DNA from: Theobroma cacao
Taxonomy: Eukaryota; Streptophyta; Magnoliopsida; Malvales; Malvaceae
Reading direction: 5' to 3'
Assembly (NCBI RefSeq): GCF_000208745.1
Contig: NC_030859.1
Location: 19,341,286 to 19,405,285 of the forward strand
Length of the DNA stretch: 64,000 bases
Positions 24,165 to 35,233 of this stretch are shown here, piece by piece. How positions within the stretch are numbered: position 1 is the stretch's first letter; each line of letters begins with the position of its first letter. Below the pieces are notes generated by a model, which ran no database searches, was not told the origin of the DNA, and saw nothing but the letters and a program-made list of their open reading frames with translations. Made by a program: the position numbers and the translations under genes.

Positions 24165-24226
24165 AATTGCAATAGAGAAGAGCGTACATGGGGGAGGCAC
24201 ACTTGCATTATCTTAAAGTTATTCAA
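24165..24226 (+). repeat. Single copy of the 82-bp satellite unit
   Basis: GAGAAGAGCGTACATGGGGG, then GCACACTTGCATTATCTTAAAG and TTATTCAATA match the repeat unit arrayed at 51396-51780. The surrounding sequence is not otherwise related to that locus. Confidence 0.8.
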
Positions 24227-24796
24227 TAAACAGAATTATCATGTAACTTCTTCTAGTAGAAATCTTAAGCCCTCATGATAATTTTGTTAAAGTCAATGTT
24301 TATATAGTGATTTAATTATTGCTGAGATTGGAGGGCACTTCTCACTATTTTTTCGAGCAAGTCGAAGGATGTAAATGATTGTAGGCAAATTGTTGTTTTT
24401 AATTATAACCATTGACGTGGTTGCCACAAGATGAAATCTAGGATAATCTATTATAATGCTGAAATATATATAAAAATAATAAACACAAGGATATGAAATT
24501 AATGCCAAAACTCTCCATCAACATAAATATTATTATATTGGTTCTAATTATCGTATGTATTATCACATTATATTTATTTGTATATTAAATTGTCAACTCA
24601 TAATACCGCAAAACAATATTTTCCAATTGCATTTTATATTTTAATTTGTTAAATTTGTGTATCTACATAAGACAGTGTTTAATAACTTGATTGTTATTTT
24701 CCATGAGATATCTTACATCAACTTGTAACTACTTTTGTATTTGCATAATACGAGCATCCTATCCTACGTATAAATTATTAAAAGGGGAAATTAGAG
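24227..24796. other. AT-rich interval ending in an N
   Basis: No gene seen. The last 60 bases (GCATAATACGAGCATCCTAT to GGGGAAATTAGAG) match the interior of the neighbouring dispersed repeat (4455-4515 and 25570-25625). They are joined at the ambiguous base 24797 to the left end of that repeat, which suggests a rearranged copy or an assembly join. Confidence 0.5.
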
Positions 24797-26412
24797 NTTT
24801 TTTTTATGTTGATTAATGGCTAATTTTCTTTAGATAAAGTTTTTATTAAATATTATGAGCTAAACTATTTTTCTAGGATAGTGGTGGATTTCAACATGTA
24901 GTTTGAATATTTGTTTCTCTTTCATTTACCATGAATGGGTATGGTTTTGCTTATTCAAATTCGCTTTTGATTGTCTGACCAACAATTAACTGATTTGTGA
25001 ATCTAATTGAGACTTGACAGAAAGATCTTATATTAAACTAAGGTTTGAATAGTGTATGTTCACGTCATTTAGGTGATCTGATTTGTGATTTGGGTACACA
25101 TATTCCTATTGCCATATATAACCAAATTAGAACACTAGTTTAATGAACCTTATTTAATTGTTTACTATATACATATAGTGACTTAGTTAAGTTATGTATT
25201 TATGCAAGCATCTTGATGGAGGGTTGTACACATCTTTGAATTCTAGGTTAGTAAAACCTCCCATGTATGTAAATAATAGGAGAAGTTGGTATAAGATAAA
25301 GTATTAAATGAACCCATAATCCTAGGTTTTGTTCTATTGCCTTTCTCAAGTGAATTTTATGCTCTATTAATTAATTTTGTGTTTGCTTTAATTTAGTTTT
25401 AATTAGTCTTCTAAGGAATTTAGTTACTTAAATAAGATTAAATTTTTATAATTTTAGTACTTAGAGAAGATTTTATGAGCAAATTTCTATAGGATACAAT
25501 TCTAAACTTACTGTCTATAATACTTGTTTGATATGTATATTTACGTGTACTAAATCCGACAACAAGGTTTTATATTTGCATAATACTGCATCCTATCCTA
25601 CTCTATATTGTTATAAGAGGAAATTAGAGAATTTATTCAAGATTACCAAAGTAAAAAGTAATCCTCTATTATGCATTTTTCACCGAAACTTTGATATATG
25701 TAAAATTGTTTAATGTTAATCCAAATGTTGATAAGTGTTTGGTAGATGTTTTCAATTAAGGAAACATCCCAACGGTTTGAAGTTTAGACTCTAATATAAA
25801 AATCCTACATTCTAACCTTGTAACGGGATCTAATGAGATTTGTAAGAAAGAAAACACCCTAGAAGACAAAGAGAAGGTTTAGATAGTTTTTATTATTTCT
25901 CCATTGTTGCTTGCAAGGAGATAGGCCTAGAAGTACTATATAAAAAATTATCATTTTAAGAGTTAACTCTACTTTGATTTTGGACTTTTGTTGGTATACT
26001 ACCTAACCCATGAGTAAGATATTAATAAAATATTGTAAGAGTGTTGATTCTTATCTTCAGCCAATTGTTGCTAAATCTTGATTCCTTTGGAAGACATTGG
26101 GTATTATTAAAACCTACGTAATTGTACATAGGACGACTTTTGTCCCAACTTCTGAAATCAAGGCTACAAGAATTTGTTCTTTCGAGGATGAAAGTTTCAA
26201 CTCTACATATAGAATGAATGTGTTTCGAGGATCAAAGCTGTCAAAATTTATAATTATTACACGCCTAAAACATGGTGAGAATACACCTTGACTCTTGTTT
26301 TATTTATTTATTTTTGTGAACAAATCAAACGAATGTGTTTAATTATTATATAAACCATAATATAGTATCTTTTGTTAAAAAGAATATTTATGACTTATGA
26401 CAACCTAATAAT
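24797..26412 (+). repeat. Dispersed repeat, copy 2 (partner at 3690-5320)
   Basis: Collinear with 3690-5320 over about 1.6 kb in the same orientation, with small indels. It preserves the site that is empty of the 5.5-kb LINE found in copy 1. The short frames inside it differ between copies, which argues that the sequence is not coding. Confidence 0.7.
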
Positions 26413-26630
26413 TTTTTTCTCATCCAAAGAAAGAGAATATATTAATAGAATTTAGAGTACAAGATGAGTGAGAAAATGAGCAAATTTGCACGAAGCTTAC
26501 AAGCTCAAAAATCATGAGAAACCAAGAAACAACAGCAGGCTGGAAATAAGCAAAATGACACAAAATAAAAGTCAAGAAGACTAGTGCTGTTGGAAGCATA
26601 TGGCAAAGCATCAATGACCAAACCGAGACA
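26413..26630 (-). mobile_element. Short LINE 3' end, minus strand
   Basis: Begins with TTTTTTTCTCATCCAAAGA at 26413, i.e. a poly-A tail read on the minus strand, followed by sequence of LINE 3' UTR character (AGAGAATATATTAATAGAAT). It is a severe 5' truncation, abutting an inverted transposon end at 26631. The minus-strand frame over this piece has no recognisable domain. Confidence 0.5.
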
Positions 26631-26770
26631 CAGGACCGGCCCTTGAGTAAAACCAACCAAGCAAGGGCTTTAGGCTCCAAATTTGGAAAGGTTCATAATT
26701 TTATATTAATTATAATATAATTAACTATATTAAAAATATATAAAAATTAAAATAACTAATAAAATATTTA
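26631..26770. repeat. Inverted copy of a DNA transposon terminus
   Basis: GACCGGCCCTTGAGTAAAAC, CCAAGCAAGGGCTTTAGG and an AT-rich run are the reverse complement of 28075-28205 over about 135 bp with moderate divergence. The matching terminus belongs to the element at 27214-28204; this copy seems to be the end of a second, otherwise lost insertion. Confidence 0.75.
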
Positions 26771-26810
26771 TAAGAGTGATGGCCAATAGTGGAGATCAGT
26801 TTCTACAGAT

Positions 26811-27213
26811 GTGATAGGCATATGCAAAGGTAAGTCATCCTACTATGTAAGCAAGTTTAAGGAAAGTGGTGATGGGAGAGAGACGGTGGGTCGACAGTTT
26901 GTTCTTGGTGAATGTCTACAACCTAAGCAAGAAGGTGACTTGGTTGGTGATCAAAGGTGCCTCGAGGAGTACAGTAGGGTGGTTGATGCATTCATTCCGA
27001 GAAGAAATTATCAAGATCAAGGGAGAGCCTCAGGGTTTGCGTTTGTAAGATATGGAGAAAGAGCTGAGATGGAAAAAGCTCTAAAATGGGGAGGTCAAAG
27101 TGGCTTGAAGGGAGAAGAGTAATGGTTCGAACGGCAGAACCAATGAAACAAATTCTGAGAAAGGGAAGAAAGGTTGATAGCAGGTCATTTAGAGAGGTAT
27201 TCTTAGCTAGAGG
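26811..27213 (+). pseudogene. LINE ORF1, RRM segment (part 1 of 3)
   Basis: Across two frames the plus strand reads VNVYNLSKKVTWLVIKGA (RNP2-like strand and helix), EEYSRVVDAFIPRRNYQDQ and GRASGFAFVRYGERAEMEKA (RNP1 GFAFVRY). This is the RRM found at the N-terminus of many plant L1 ORF1 proteins, with frameshifts. It is cut at 27213 by a DNA transposon and continues at 28205. The family role is RNA binding in the LINE RNP. Confidence 0.75.
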
Positions 27214-28204
27214 CAAGGGCAACTCAATAACATCAAAAGCCTAAAGCAAAATATTTAATGAGGCCTTTTTATTGAAATTAAGAAAAAAATATTGAGTTTT
27301 GAATAACCAAATTCATATTTTTGATTTGACATATTCAAATATGTATTAGGAATTATTAAAAATATTTAACTATTTTAATTATTTTATATTTTGTAAATGG
27401 TTAATACAAAATCAACAATCAAAATTTCTAATTCAAATAATATAACTATCACATAAAATAAAAATAGTATAACAATATAATATAAACTTTAAATTAAAGT
27501 AAAAAAGTTTGCAAAAATTAGAACAATAGTACCTAATTGTTGAATGTTTATTGCAAATCGTAAATGAGGCTCACTGCTTTATAAAGATAATAGCATAGCA
27601 GACTTCCTGCGTATTCATTGGAGGAAAATTAAAATTAAAAGAAAGGAAGAGCAAATGAGGGAAGAAGAATTTAACAGTGGATATTATAAATTGAAAAAAA
27701 ATAATTGATTTTATCTATAAGAAATAAAATTCCTATTGGAAATCATTAAACATATCTTACCATTAGTTAATTGGAAATAGAAGATATAAGTGAGAAAAAA
27801 ATAGCTAATAGAGATCATTAACTACATATTATTGTTCATTGATTAGAAATAGAAAAAATATTTGAAAATTAATAGTATGGTAGGAATTGGAAAGTGATAA
27901 AAATTTGAGATTTATTAGGTACATAATTAGAAAAGTGACAGAATACGTCATTTTATTGATTATTTTTTACTTTTACATCTTTTTAACAAGAAATGAGGTA
28001 ATTAGTTCACAATTAATAGGAATGTCGAAATGAAAGAATATAAATATGTATTAAATAAAAGAAAATATGAAAATATTTTATTAATTATTTTAATTTTTAT
28101 ATATTTTTAATATAATTAATTATATTATTATTATAAAAGTATGGGACTTTTTTAATTTTGGACCCTAAACCCTTGCTTGGGTGGCTTTACGCAAGAACTG
28201 GCCC
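27214..28204. mobile_element. Non-autonomous DNA transposon, 991 bp, inside LINE ORF1
   Basis: Flanked by an identical 10-bp direct repeat TAGCTAGAGG at 27204-27213 and 28205-28214. Removing the element and one repeat restores the ORF1 reading FLARGGMDRKKEQ. The right terminus in reverse complement starts GGGCCAGTTCTTGCG and the left starts near GGGCAACTC, so the TIRs are weak. The interior is AT-rich without transposase. A TSD of 8 to 10 bp suits hAT or Mutator-like elements. Confidence 0.7.
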
Positions 28205-28932
28205 TAGCTAGAGGTGGCATGGACAGAAAAAAGGAACAATGTTTCAAGAGCATAGGAAAAGAAGATGAATCCTCAATAGAGCTGAAAAGGTGACCAAAGG
28301 AGATAAAGAAAGACATCAACCAAATGGTAAGGGAGTGATTTCGATCAACAGTAACATCCCTGATGAATAGATGACATGGATTAAAAGTAATGCTATGGGG
28401 AAACTTAAAACCAAAATAACTTGTGGAGCTTTACAAACGGGTTTGCTTTGTGAAAGGATCAAAGTCCAAGTGAAGGTCATTAAGGGTGGATTGATTCTCA
28501 TTAGCTTTAATGATCAAGAAGTAATGGAATGTTTGTTGGAAGTTTATACAGACCTGTTTGGAGTGTAGTTTAAGTCCATTATCCTCTTTTCACTTGATAA
28601 TCCAGATAAGGATTTAAGACTTTGGGTTCGCTTAACTGAGGTATCAGTCCGGTTGTGGCATGTAAACACTTCCAAAGCCATTACAAAGTGTTGGTGGGAG
28701 TTCTTAGCAATGGACAAAGGTATGTTTTAGTCTGTGTCAACAGTCGAGCTAATATCCAAAGTCAAGTCAACATTGAAGCAGACAGCAAAGTTCACAATAT
28801 CTTTGTAAATGTATTAGGGACAGATGAAATTCGTTGTCTCGAGGGTTATGTGACGGGTAAGGAGAGACTCCAGGTAACGCTAGAGGCTGTGGAAACTAAA
28901 GGTCGTCATTAGGAAGTTGACGGTGATAAAAG
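28205..28932 (+). pseudogene. LINE ORF1, DUF4283-like segment (part 2 of 3)
   Basis: Follows the DNA transposon in the ORF1 frame. MTWIKSNAMGKLKTKITCGA, VKVIKGGLILISFNDQEVME, then in a shifted frame LRLWVRLTEVSVRLWHVNT and ITKCWWEFLAMD show the DUF4283 pattern of plant LINE ORF1 (the W(V/L)R..G.PLHLW box is degraded to WVRLTEVSVRLW). Several frameshifts. It is cut at 28932 by the Ty3/gypsy element and continues at 34421. Confidence 0.7.
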
Positions 28933-29401
28933 TGAAGCAGCAAGTTAGCGTGAAAATAAAGGCTAGCACCTGACTATGCCTTTAAAATTAATAACCAAGT
29001 TTCAAATATTGAAACTTTAAACTCAAGTGTTTAGGAAAGAACTTAGAATATTATTCGATGATTCAAAAACTAAGTCTAAAGGTCCTATTTATAGTATTAT
29101 AGGCCTAAATTCTAATAGAATTCTACCTCTTGTTGTCTAGTATAGCTAGAATAATTAACAAGAGATTTAAATAAAATAAATGTTTTATTCCTAATTAGAT
29201 CATGACTTTCCTAAAGTCCTAATACAAGTAAATTAAATAAAAAGAAATTCTATTATACCTATAATTCCTATATAAGACTCCTAATTAAATAAGGAAAATA
29301 TTAAAATTATAAATATGCCTATTTATGATTTTTGGGCTTTTCGTTTTGGCTTTTGATGTTCAACATGCTCCAAGAAAGTATCTGCAAGACTTTCTGCTTC
29401 A
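28933..29401 (-). repeat. 3' LTR of the Ty3/gypsy element
   Basis: On the minus strand it runs from TGAAGCAGAAAG at 29401 to a CA end at 28933. It matches 33955-34420 throughout with scattered substitutions. Its first 79 bases encode the last residues and stop codon of the polyprotein. Confidence 0.9.
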
Positions 29402-30785
29402 GTCCCCTCCACTTGAGAAAAACTCGACCTCAAGTTAACTTGTATATCTGGATACAAGGGTTCATCTGATGAATGAAATGGGTAAATATCCGCCACGTTG
29501 AATGTTTTGGAAATTCCCATTGTATCTGGTATATCCACAACATATGCATTATCATTGATCTTCTTCAAAATCTGGTATGGTCTGTACTTCTTAGGTTGTA
29601 ACTTATCATAAGTCCATACTGAAAACCTTTCTTTTTGCAGAAAAACCATCACCTGATCTCCCACTTCAAAAATCTGCTTCCTACGGTTTAGATCTACGAC
29701 TTTCTTGTACTTGGCATTCGCTTGCTCTAATTTCTGTTTCACCTCTGCTTGAACATCTTGCAACTGATTAGCCATATTTTCTATAGCGACATTAAATCTA
29801 GGAACTTTAGGCAACTTAACCAAGTCAAGACCATGTCGTGGTGACTTTGTGTACACAATAGAAAATGGAGATTTTCCTGTAGCACTATGAACAGCACTAC
29901 TATAAGCAAACTCTACTTGTGCCAATGCGAAGTCCCATTGCTTAGGTCTATCACCACAAATACTATGAATTAGATTACCAAGGGTTTTGTTCACTAATTC
30001 AGTTTGACCATCGATTTGTGGATAAGCTGTGCTACTGTAATTGAAGGATGAATCAAACATCTTCCATAAAGTCCTCCAAAAATGACCAAGAAACTTACTG
30101 TCTCGATCTGAAGTGATGGTTTTAGGCACACCATGTCAACGAACAACCTCCTTGAAAAACAATTTGGCCATTCCACTTGCATCTGAAGTCTTCTTACAAG
30201 GAATACAGTGGGCAATTTTAGAAAATCTATCCTCAATAACAAAAACAGAATCCATGCCCTTTTGTGTTATAGGTAATCCAAGCACAAAATCCATAGATAA
30301 ATCCTCCCAAATATTTTTTGGAACAAGTAAAGGCATATACAAACCAGTATTTTGGGATTGTCCCTTTGCAGTTTGGCATATGTAACATCGCTGCACAAAT
30401 CTTGTTACATCCCTTCTCAGATGTGGCCAATAATATCTCTCTCCAACAGCAACAATCGTTTTATCACGGCCTAAATGACCAGCAAGACCTCCACTATGCA
30501 AGTCTTTAATCAACTTTTCTCTAAGTGAAGATCTAGGAATGCAAAGTTGGTTGCCTCTCATTAAAAAACCATCATGAATGTAAAATCCCCAACAGGTTGA
30601 TTTGTGATACACTTTTCCCACGTATCACGAAAATCCTCATCTGAATGATATAATTCCTTGATTGTGTCAAAACCCACAACTTCTTGTCTCATTGTCACCA
30701 ACAGATCTGCATGTCTACTCAATGCATATGCTACTTTATTCTGTACTCTAACCTTGTGCTTTAGCTTGAAAGGAAACTTCTGCAA
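29323..30785 (-). pseudogene. Ty3/gypsy integrase with C-terminus running into the 3' LTR
   Basis: After a stop near 30787, the RNase H tail ([16 protein letters not shown], Asp to Tyr) leads into integrase. There is an HHCC zinc region ([15 protein letters not shown], then CYICQTAKG), the first Asp in SMDFVLGLP, a TGA near 30137, the second Asp in [14 protein letters not shown], and the Glu in [15 protein letters not shown]. The GPY/F-like part has [29 protein letters not shown]. The frame ends at 29323 with [10 protein letters not shown], 79 bases inside the LTR. No chromodomain is evident after the integrase core. Confidence 0.88.
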
Positions 30786-30788
30786 AAA

Positions 30789-32411
30789 CTAAAACCACCT
30801 GGCATGTATGTCTTTACTGATCTGTTTCTGACTATTCAAGTACTTCAATGCCTCATGATCTGAGTACAAAACAAACTCTCGCCCAACGAAGTAATGCTCC
30901 CAATTTTTCAAAGCATGCACAATAAAATATAATTCTTTGTTATACGTGATCCACTTGCGCCTTGCATCACTGAGCTTTTCACTGAAATAAGCTACTGGTT
31001 TCTTTTTTTGTGAAAGAACAGCTCCTATTTTCACACCACTAGCATTACATTTAACTTCAAATAATGCATCAAAATCTAGTAATGCTAAAACAGGAGCGGT
31101 ACATAGTTTTTCCTTTAGCACATCAAAATTGGTTGCTGCTTCTTCTCCCCACTGAAACTTCCCTTTCTTCAGGCATTCCATAATAGGTGCTGCAATACTA
31201 TTGAAATTTTTGATAAAACGTCTATAGAATGTTGCTAACCCATGAAAACTTCTGACTTTTCTTATTGTCTTTGGGGTAGGCCATTTTCTAATAACTTGAA
31301 TCTTTTCTTCATCCATTTGAATTCCATTTGCACTAATTACATAGCCTAGGAATAATAACTTATTTGTGATAAAGCTGCACTTTTTCAAGTTCACATACAA
31401 CTTATTTTTCTGTAAAATCATTAATACTTCGCGTAAGTGCAAAAAGTGCTCATTTTCTGATCCACTATAAATAAGGAAATCAACAAAATAAACCACCACG
31501 AATTTTCCAATAAAAGGTTGCAGTACTTGATTCATCAATCGCATAAAGGTACTAGGAGCGTTGGTCAACCCAAATGGCATCACGAGCCACTTATACAACC
31601 TTTCATTTGTCTTAAAAGCTATTTTCCACTCATCCCCAAGTCTAATTTGAATCTGGTGGCATCCACTACGAAGATCAATTTTTGTGAACACCTTAGCCCT
31701 ATGTAACCTATCAAGTATGTCATCTAGCCTAAGAATTGGGAACTTGTATCCAATAGTAATTTTGTTGATGGCTTGGCTATCCACACACATCCTCCAACTC
31801 TTATCTTTTTTTGGGGTTAATAAGGCGGGAACTGCACATGGACTCATATTCTCTTGGATATATCCTTTGCATAATAATTCCTCTACTTTTTCCTTGAGAA
31901 TATCGCTCTCTTTTGGGCTCATCCGATAATGAGGCAAGTTTGGCAAACTAGCACCAGGAATCAAATCAATATGGTGCTGAATATATCTTATGGGCGGTAA
32001 ACCATCCGGTAAATCTTCTGGCATCACCTCAATAAATTCTGCTAGTAATGGTTTGACTGCGTTTGGATGCTCTACTATTTTCTGATCCTCTTCAATTGAC
32101 AACACATGTTTCACAATCAGAGCGTGCACCTCTTTTGACTCCTTCAAAGCAGTCTCTGTCTCATTGTCCGAATAAGTAAGGGTAAAGAAAGTACGCCCCT
32201 CCACTTTAAAAGCTTTGGTTTTGGCAATTCCTTTCATTGGTAATAAAGTAAACTTTATGCCATCTTTTTCCAATTTATAGGTGTTTTCTCTTCCATCATG
32301 ATACACTGCAACATCAAATTGCCAAGGTCTACCAAGTAATAAGTGACAAGCATCCATATCTACAATATCAAAATATACCTCATCCATGTATTTACCAATG
32401 GAAAAAGGCAC
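30789..32411 (-). pseudogene. Ty3/gypsy reverse transcriptase and RNase H
   Basis: An uninterrupted 540-codon frame. Residues 1-60 finish the protease ([13 protein letters not shown]). RT follows: [35 protein letters not shown] text ([20 protein letters not shown]), [15 protein letters not shown] (Asp A), [17 protein letters not shown], and the active-site box as [11 protein letters not shown], where the first Asp of YxDD is Val. RNase H starts [20 protein letters not shown], with Asn in place of the first catalytic Asp, and continues with [15 protein letters not shown] and [11 protein letters not shown]. Open but catalytically dead by sequence. Confidence 0.9.
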
Positions 32412-32878
32412 CTTACATCGTTCTGTTACATGAATCTTTTCTGCTGTCTTAATCCAACAATGGTGTATGGATTAAGGTGTTTCTCTGCTTTAAATCCCAA
32501 ACTTTCCACAGCATTCTTACCAATAATATTTTCGCAACTACCACTATTAATTATCACGTCAAATAAACGGTTGGTGATGGTGCACTTGGTTCGAAATAAT
32601 TGATGTCGTTGAGCATTATCCTCTTGTTTTGGAGACAACATCATTCTTTTCACCACATAGTTTTGGCCATCATCGTCATCATCCCCATACTCATCATTAT
32701 CCCTATTTGGACCACAACAAATTTCATCATCTTCTTTTTCTTGTTCCACCACATGGACTATTTTCCTGAGAGGACAGTCAGTAGATCTAAGACCAGGTTG
32801 ATTGCATTTGAAACACTTCCCTGGATTTGGTTTAGTATAGGAATTTGCAGCTCTATGCCCTTCTTTAGCATCTGTCAC
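32412..32878 (-). pseudogene. Ty3/gypsy zinc knuckle and aspartic protease
   Basis: The zinc knuckle reads CFKCNQPGLRSTDC: the expected His is Arg. The protease core FDVIINSGSCENIIGKNAVE has Asn in place of the catalytic Asp of the D-S/T-G triad. Both changes remove residues that the family needs. A stop at about 32424 separates it from the pol frame. Confidence 0.8.
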
Positions 32879-32879
32879 T

Positions 32880-33942
32880 TTCTGCTTTCCAACTGCCTTC
32901 TCTTCCTTGTACCAGTCATTGCGTGTCGAACTATCATGAACTAATTTATTCTTGTCATTGGATGCTCTATAATTATCCCCTCTATAACTTTTGTGAGAAT
33001 AATCAAGTCTATTTTTTTTCGCAACATCAATTCAACCTTTAAAGCAATATTTCATGCTTCAGATAAATTTCGTAATACCTGTACCCCTATCTTGTCTCTA
33101 ATAACTGGCTTTAACCTATCTAGATACTTGGCAACCTATTGTCCTTCAATCTCTCTCAGATCATTCTGCTCTGCTAGTCTCATAAATTCTACAACATATT
33201 CATGTACAGTTTTCTGACCTCGATTGCACCTTTGGTATTGCTGGAATAAAATCTGCTCATAACCAGGAGGAAGAAAATCTTTCTGTAACAATTGTTTCAT
33301 CCTATACCAAGTTCTAACCAGTACTTTCCCCTCATAATTCCTTCTAGATTGCAACCTTTCCCACCATGTAGAAGCCCCACTTTTCAATCTACAAGCGACA
33401 AGTTTTACCCTTTTTCTTTCTGGAATTTCCATATATTCGAAAAATCTTTCTATTTCCGCAATCCAATCTAAAAAATCTTCAATATTCAAACTCCCATTAA
33501 AGGAAGGAATATCTACCTTTAATCTGAAATCACGAGTATCTCTGTCACCATAATTATTCTTTCCTTATCCAGCATATCTTTTTGCAACATAATCATCTTC
33601 CTCTTCTAAATCTTCCTTGTGGACTTGTTGTCTATGCCCGTTTGTAAGAACAGGTTTGCCAACAAGTTGTCTGAGAGCTACATCATCTCCGTTATGTGGC
33701 CTCTCGTCATTCCAGTTTCTGTTGGCATTTACGCCTAGAGTGTCAAGTCGATTTGCAATTTCTTCAAAGCGTCATTCCAAATGTTAGAATTTGAGATCCA
33801 TTCGTTGCTCAAAAGCCCTCAATGCCACCCCTTGATCTTGCATTGTAGATTGCAGCATCTCAGTTCCTCGATCTTCGCCATGAAAACTGCTGTCGACCAT
33901 AACTGGGTCACTTGCCATTAGATTAGACGAGCTTTTTCCCAT
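32880..33942 (-). pseudogene. Ty3/gypsy gag, broken
   Basis: Starts MGKSSSNLMASDP at 33942 next to the primer site. After stops near 33780 and 33570 comes the retrotrans_gag core in the frame 33489-33136: [49 protein letters not shown], then [19 protein letters not shown] and a TAG. A frameshift at a run of A near 33010 leads to the zinc-knuckle region. Gag forms the particle; this copy cannot. Confidence 0.85.
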
Positions 33943-33952
33943 TCTGATACCA
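33943..33952 (-). other. Primer binding site, initiator tRNA-Met type
   Basis: TGGTATCAGA on the minus strand, two bases inside the 5' LTR end. The presumed gag ATG (33942-33940) follows immediately, so primer site and start codon adjoin. Confidence 0.8.
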
Positions 33953-33954
33953 AC

Positions 33955-34420
33955 TGACGCAGCGAGTTAGCATGAAAGTAAAGGCTAGCACCTGATTATG
34001 CCTTTAAAGTTAATAACCAAGTTTCAAATATTGAAACTTTAAACTCAAGTGTTTAAGAAAGAACTTAGAATATTATTCGATGATTCAAAAACTATGTCTA
34101 AGGGTTCTATTTATAGTATTAGGCCCAAATCCTAATAGAATTCTACCTCTGATTGTCTAGAATAACTAGAATAATTAACCAGAGATTTAAATAAAATAAA
34201 TGTTCTATTCCTAATTATATCATGACTATCCTAAAGTCCTAATACAAGTAAATTAAATAAAAAAAATTCTATTATACCTATAATTCCTACGTAAGACTCC
34301 TAATTAAATAATGAAAATATTAAAATTATAAATATGCCTATTTATGATTTTTGGGCTTTTCGTTTTGGCTTTTGACGTTCAGCCTGCTCTAAGAAAGTAT
34401 CTGTTAGACGTTCTACGTCA
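33955..34420 (-). repeat. 5' LTR of the Ty3/gypsy element
   Basis: Partner of 28933-29401, starting TGACGTAGAACG on the minus strand. The coding tail (ADTFLE.../[10 protein letters not shown]) and its stop codon are also preserved in this non-coding copy, as expected from LTR duplication during reverse transcription. Confidence 0.9.
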
Positions 34421-35189
34421 AAAACTGAAAGAATGACAGAACCATCAAGAGGGAAGAGTGAAGCAACATATGGCATCAAACGACAAGACAGGGTGATAGA
34501 AAAGTCTGATAGAGTAGAAGAATTTGAATTAAAGGCAATGAAGGGTGGAAAACTCACTTGCAACAAAATAGTAAACGAGTCTTTTCTAACTAGATTGTAT
34601 ATAAATTGCAGAGGTCAAGAGAGAGCGATAAAGGTAAAAGTTGGTTTGGTAAAAAAATGCGAGGAAAGACAGAGATGGGTCAGTAAAAAAATATGTGCAT
34701 GTCATAGAGAAAGGAGAAGAATGACGAAGTAGTGGGGAGGAACTATATTGCGAAGGAGTAAAAGGGGGGAAAAGTTCAAGGAAAAGCTTTTCTCAGAAAA
34801 CTAAAACCAACCTGAGTGACAAAGGAAAAGGGAAAGTTAGAGTTAAGCAAGGAAAAGGGAGAATGAATACTGATAGGTCCATTTCAAGGTTGGGTGGCAT
34901 GAATGGTAGAAAAAAGATGAGTGAATTTCATGAGGTAGAGGTTATGGGTGTTAAGGTTACCGAGCAGATTGGCCAAGGAAAGGATTCTATTTATGACGTT
35001 GATATGAGAAAAAGATAAAGTGTGTTGAAGAAGGATGCAGAGGAGATATGGGTCATAAGCAAGAAACTGGGATTATCTTTCAAAGGGAAAAAAAAGAAGA
35101 AAGTCATCTAAAGACTGATTGAATTGGAGAGCATAGAAGGAGGAGAGTAACACCAGGAACTAGAGGAAGTAACATCTATGTTAAAAAAT
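34421..35189 (+). pseudogene. LINE ORF1, basic C-terminal segment (part 3 of 3)
   Basis: Continues the ORF1 interrupted at 28932. The frame 34433-34732 is Lys/Arg-rich and has no fold I recognise. Near 35030-35120 the reading SVLKKDAEEIWVISKKLGLS, then KKKKKVI and LIELESIE resembles the conserved helical end of plant LINE ORF1 (WxxGKxLG...E.I..L..LE). ORF2 of this plus-strand LINE is missing; a minus-strand LINE piece follows. Confidence 0.55.
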
Positions 35190-35233
35190 AGGCCTCATAA
35201 ATATCGAAAGGAGATGAAAACCAAAGCCATGAA

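Larger units (their letters stand above)
28933..34420 (-). mobile_element. Ty3/gypsy retrotransposon, complete with both LTRs, degenerate
   Basis: LTRs at 28933-29401 and 33955-34420 (469 and 466 bp) begin and end TG..CA. A tRNA-Met-type primer site (TGGTATCAGA on the minus strand) adjoins the 5' LTR and a polypurine stretch (GTGGAGGGGAC) precedes the 3' LTR. Flanks are AAAAG and AAAAC, a probable 5-bp target duplication with one change. The order is gag, protease, RT, RNase H, integrase on the minus strand. Integrase after RNase H defines Ty3/gypsy. The pol frame ends inside the 3' LTR, a trait I associate with the CRM clade of chromoviruses; no clear chromodomain is visible. Confidence 0.92.

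Noticed and set aside
26631..28205. Single transposon of 1.6 kb that has captured an RRM
   Set aside because: The 10-bp duplication TAGCTAGAGG places the true element at 27214-28204, and the RRM is simply the start of the interrupted LINE ORF1.
29323..34420. Endogenous pararetrovirus
   Set aside because: Two LTRs, a primer site, an integrase after RNase H and a probable target duplication show a Ty3/gypsy retrotransposon; no movement or coat protein signature is present.
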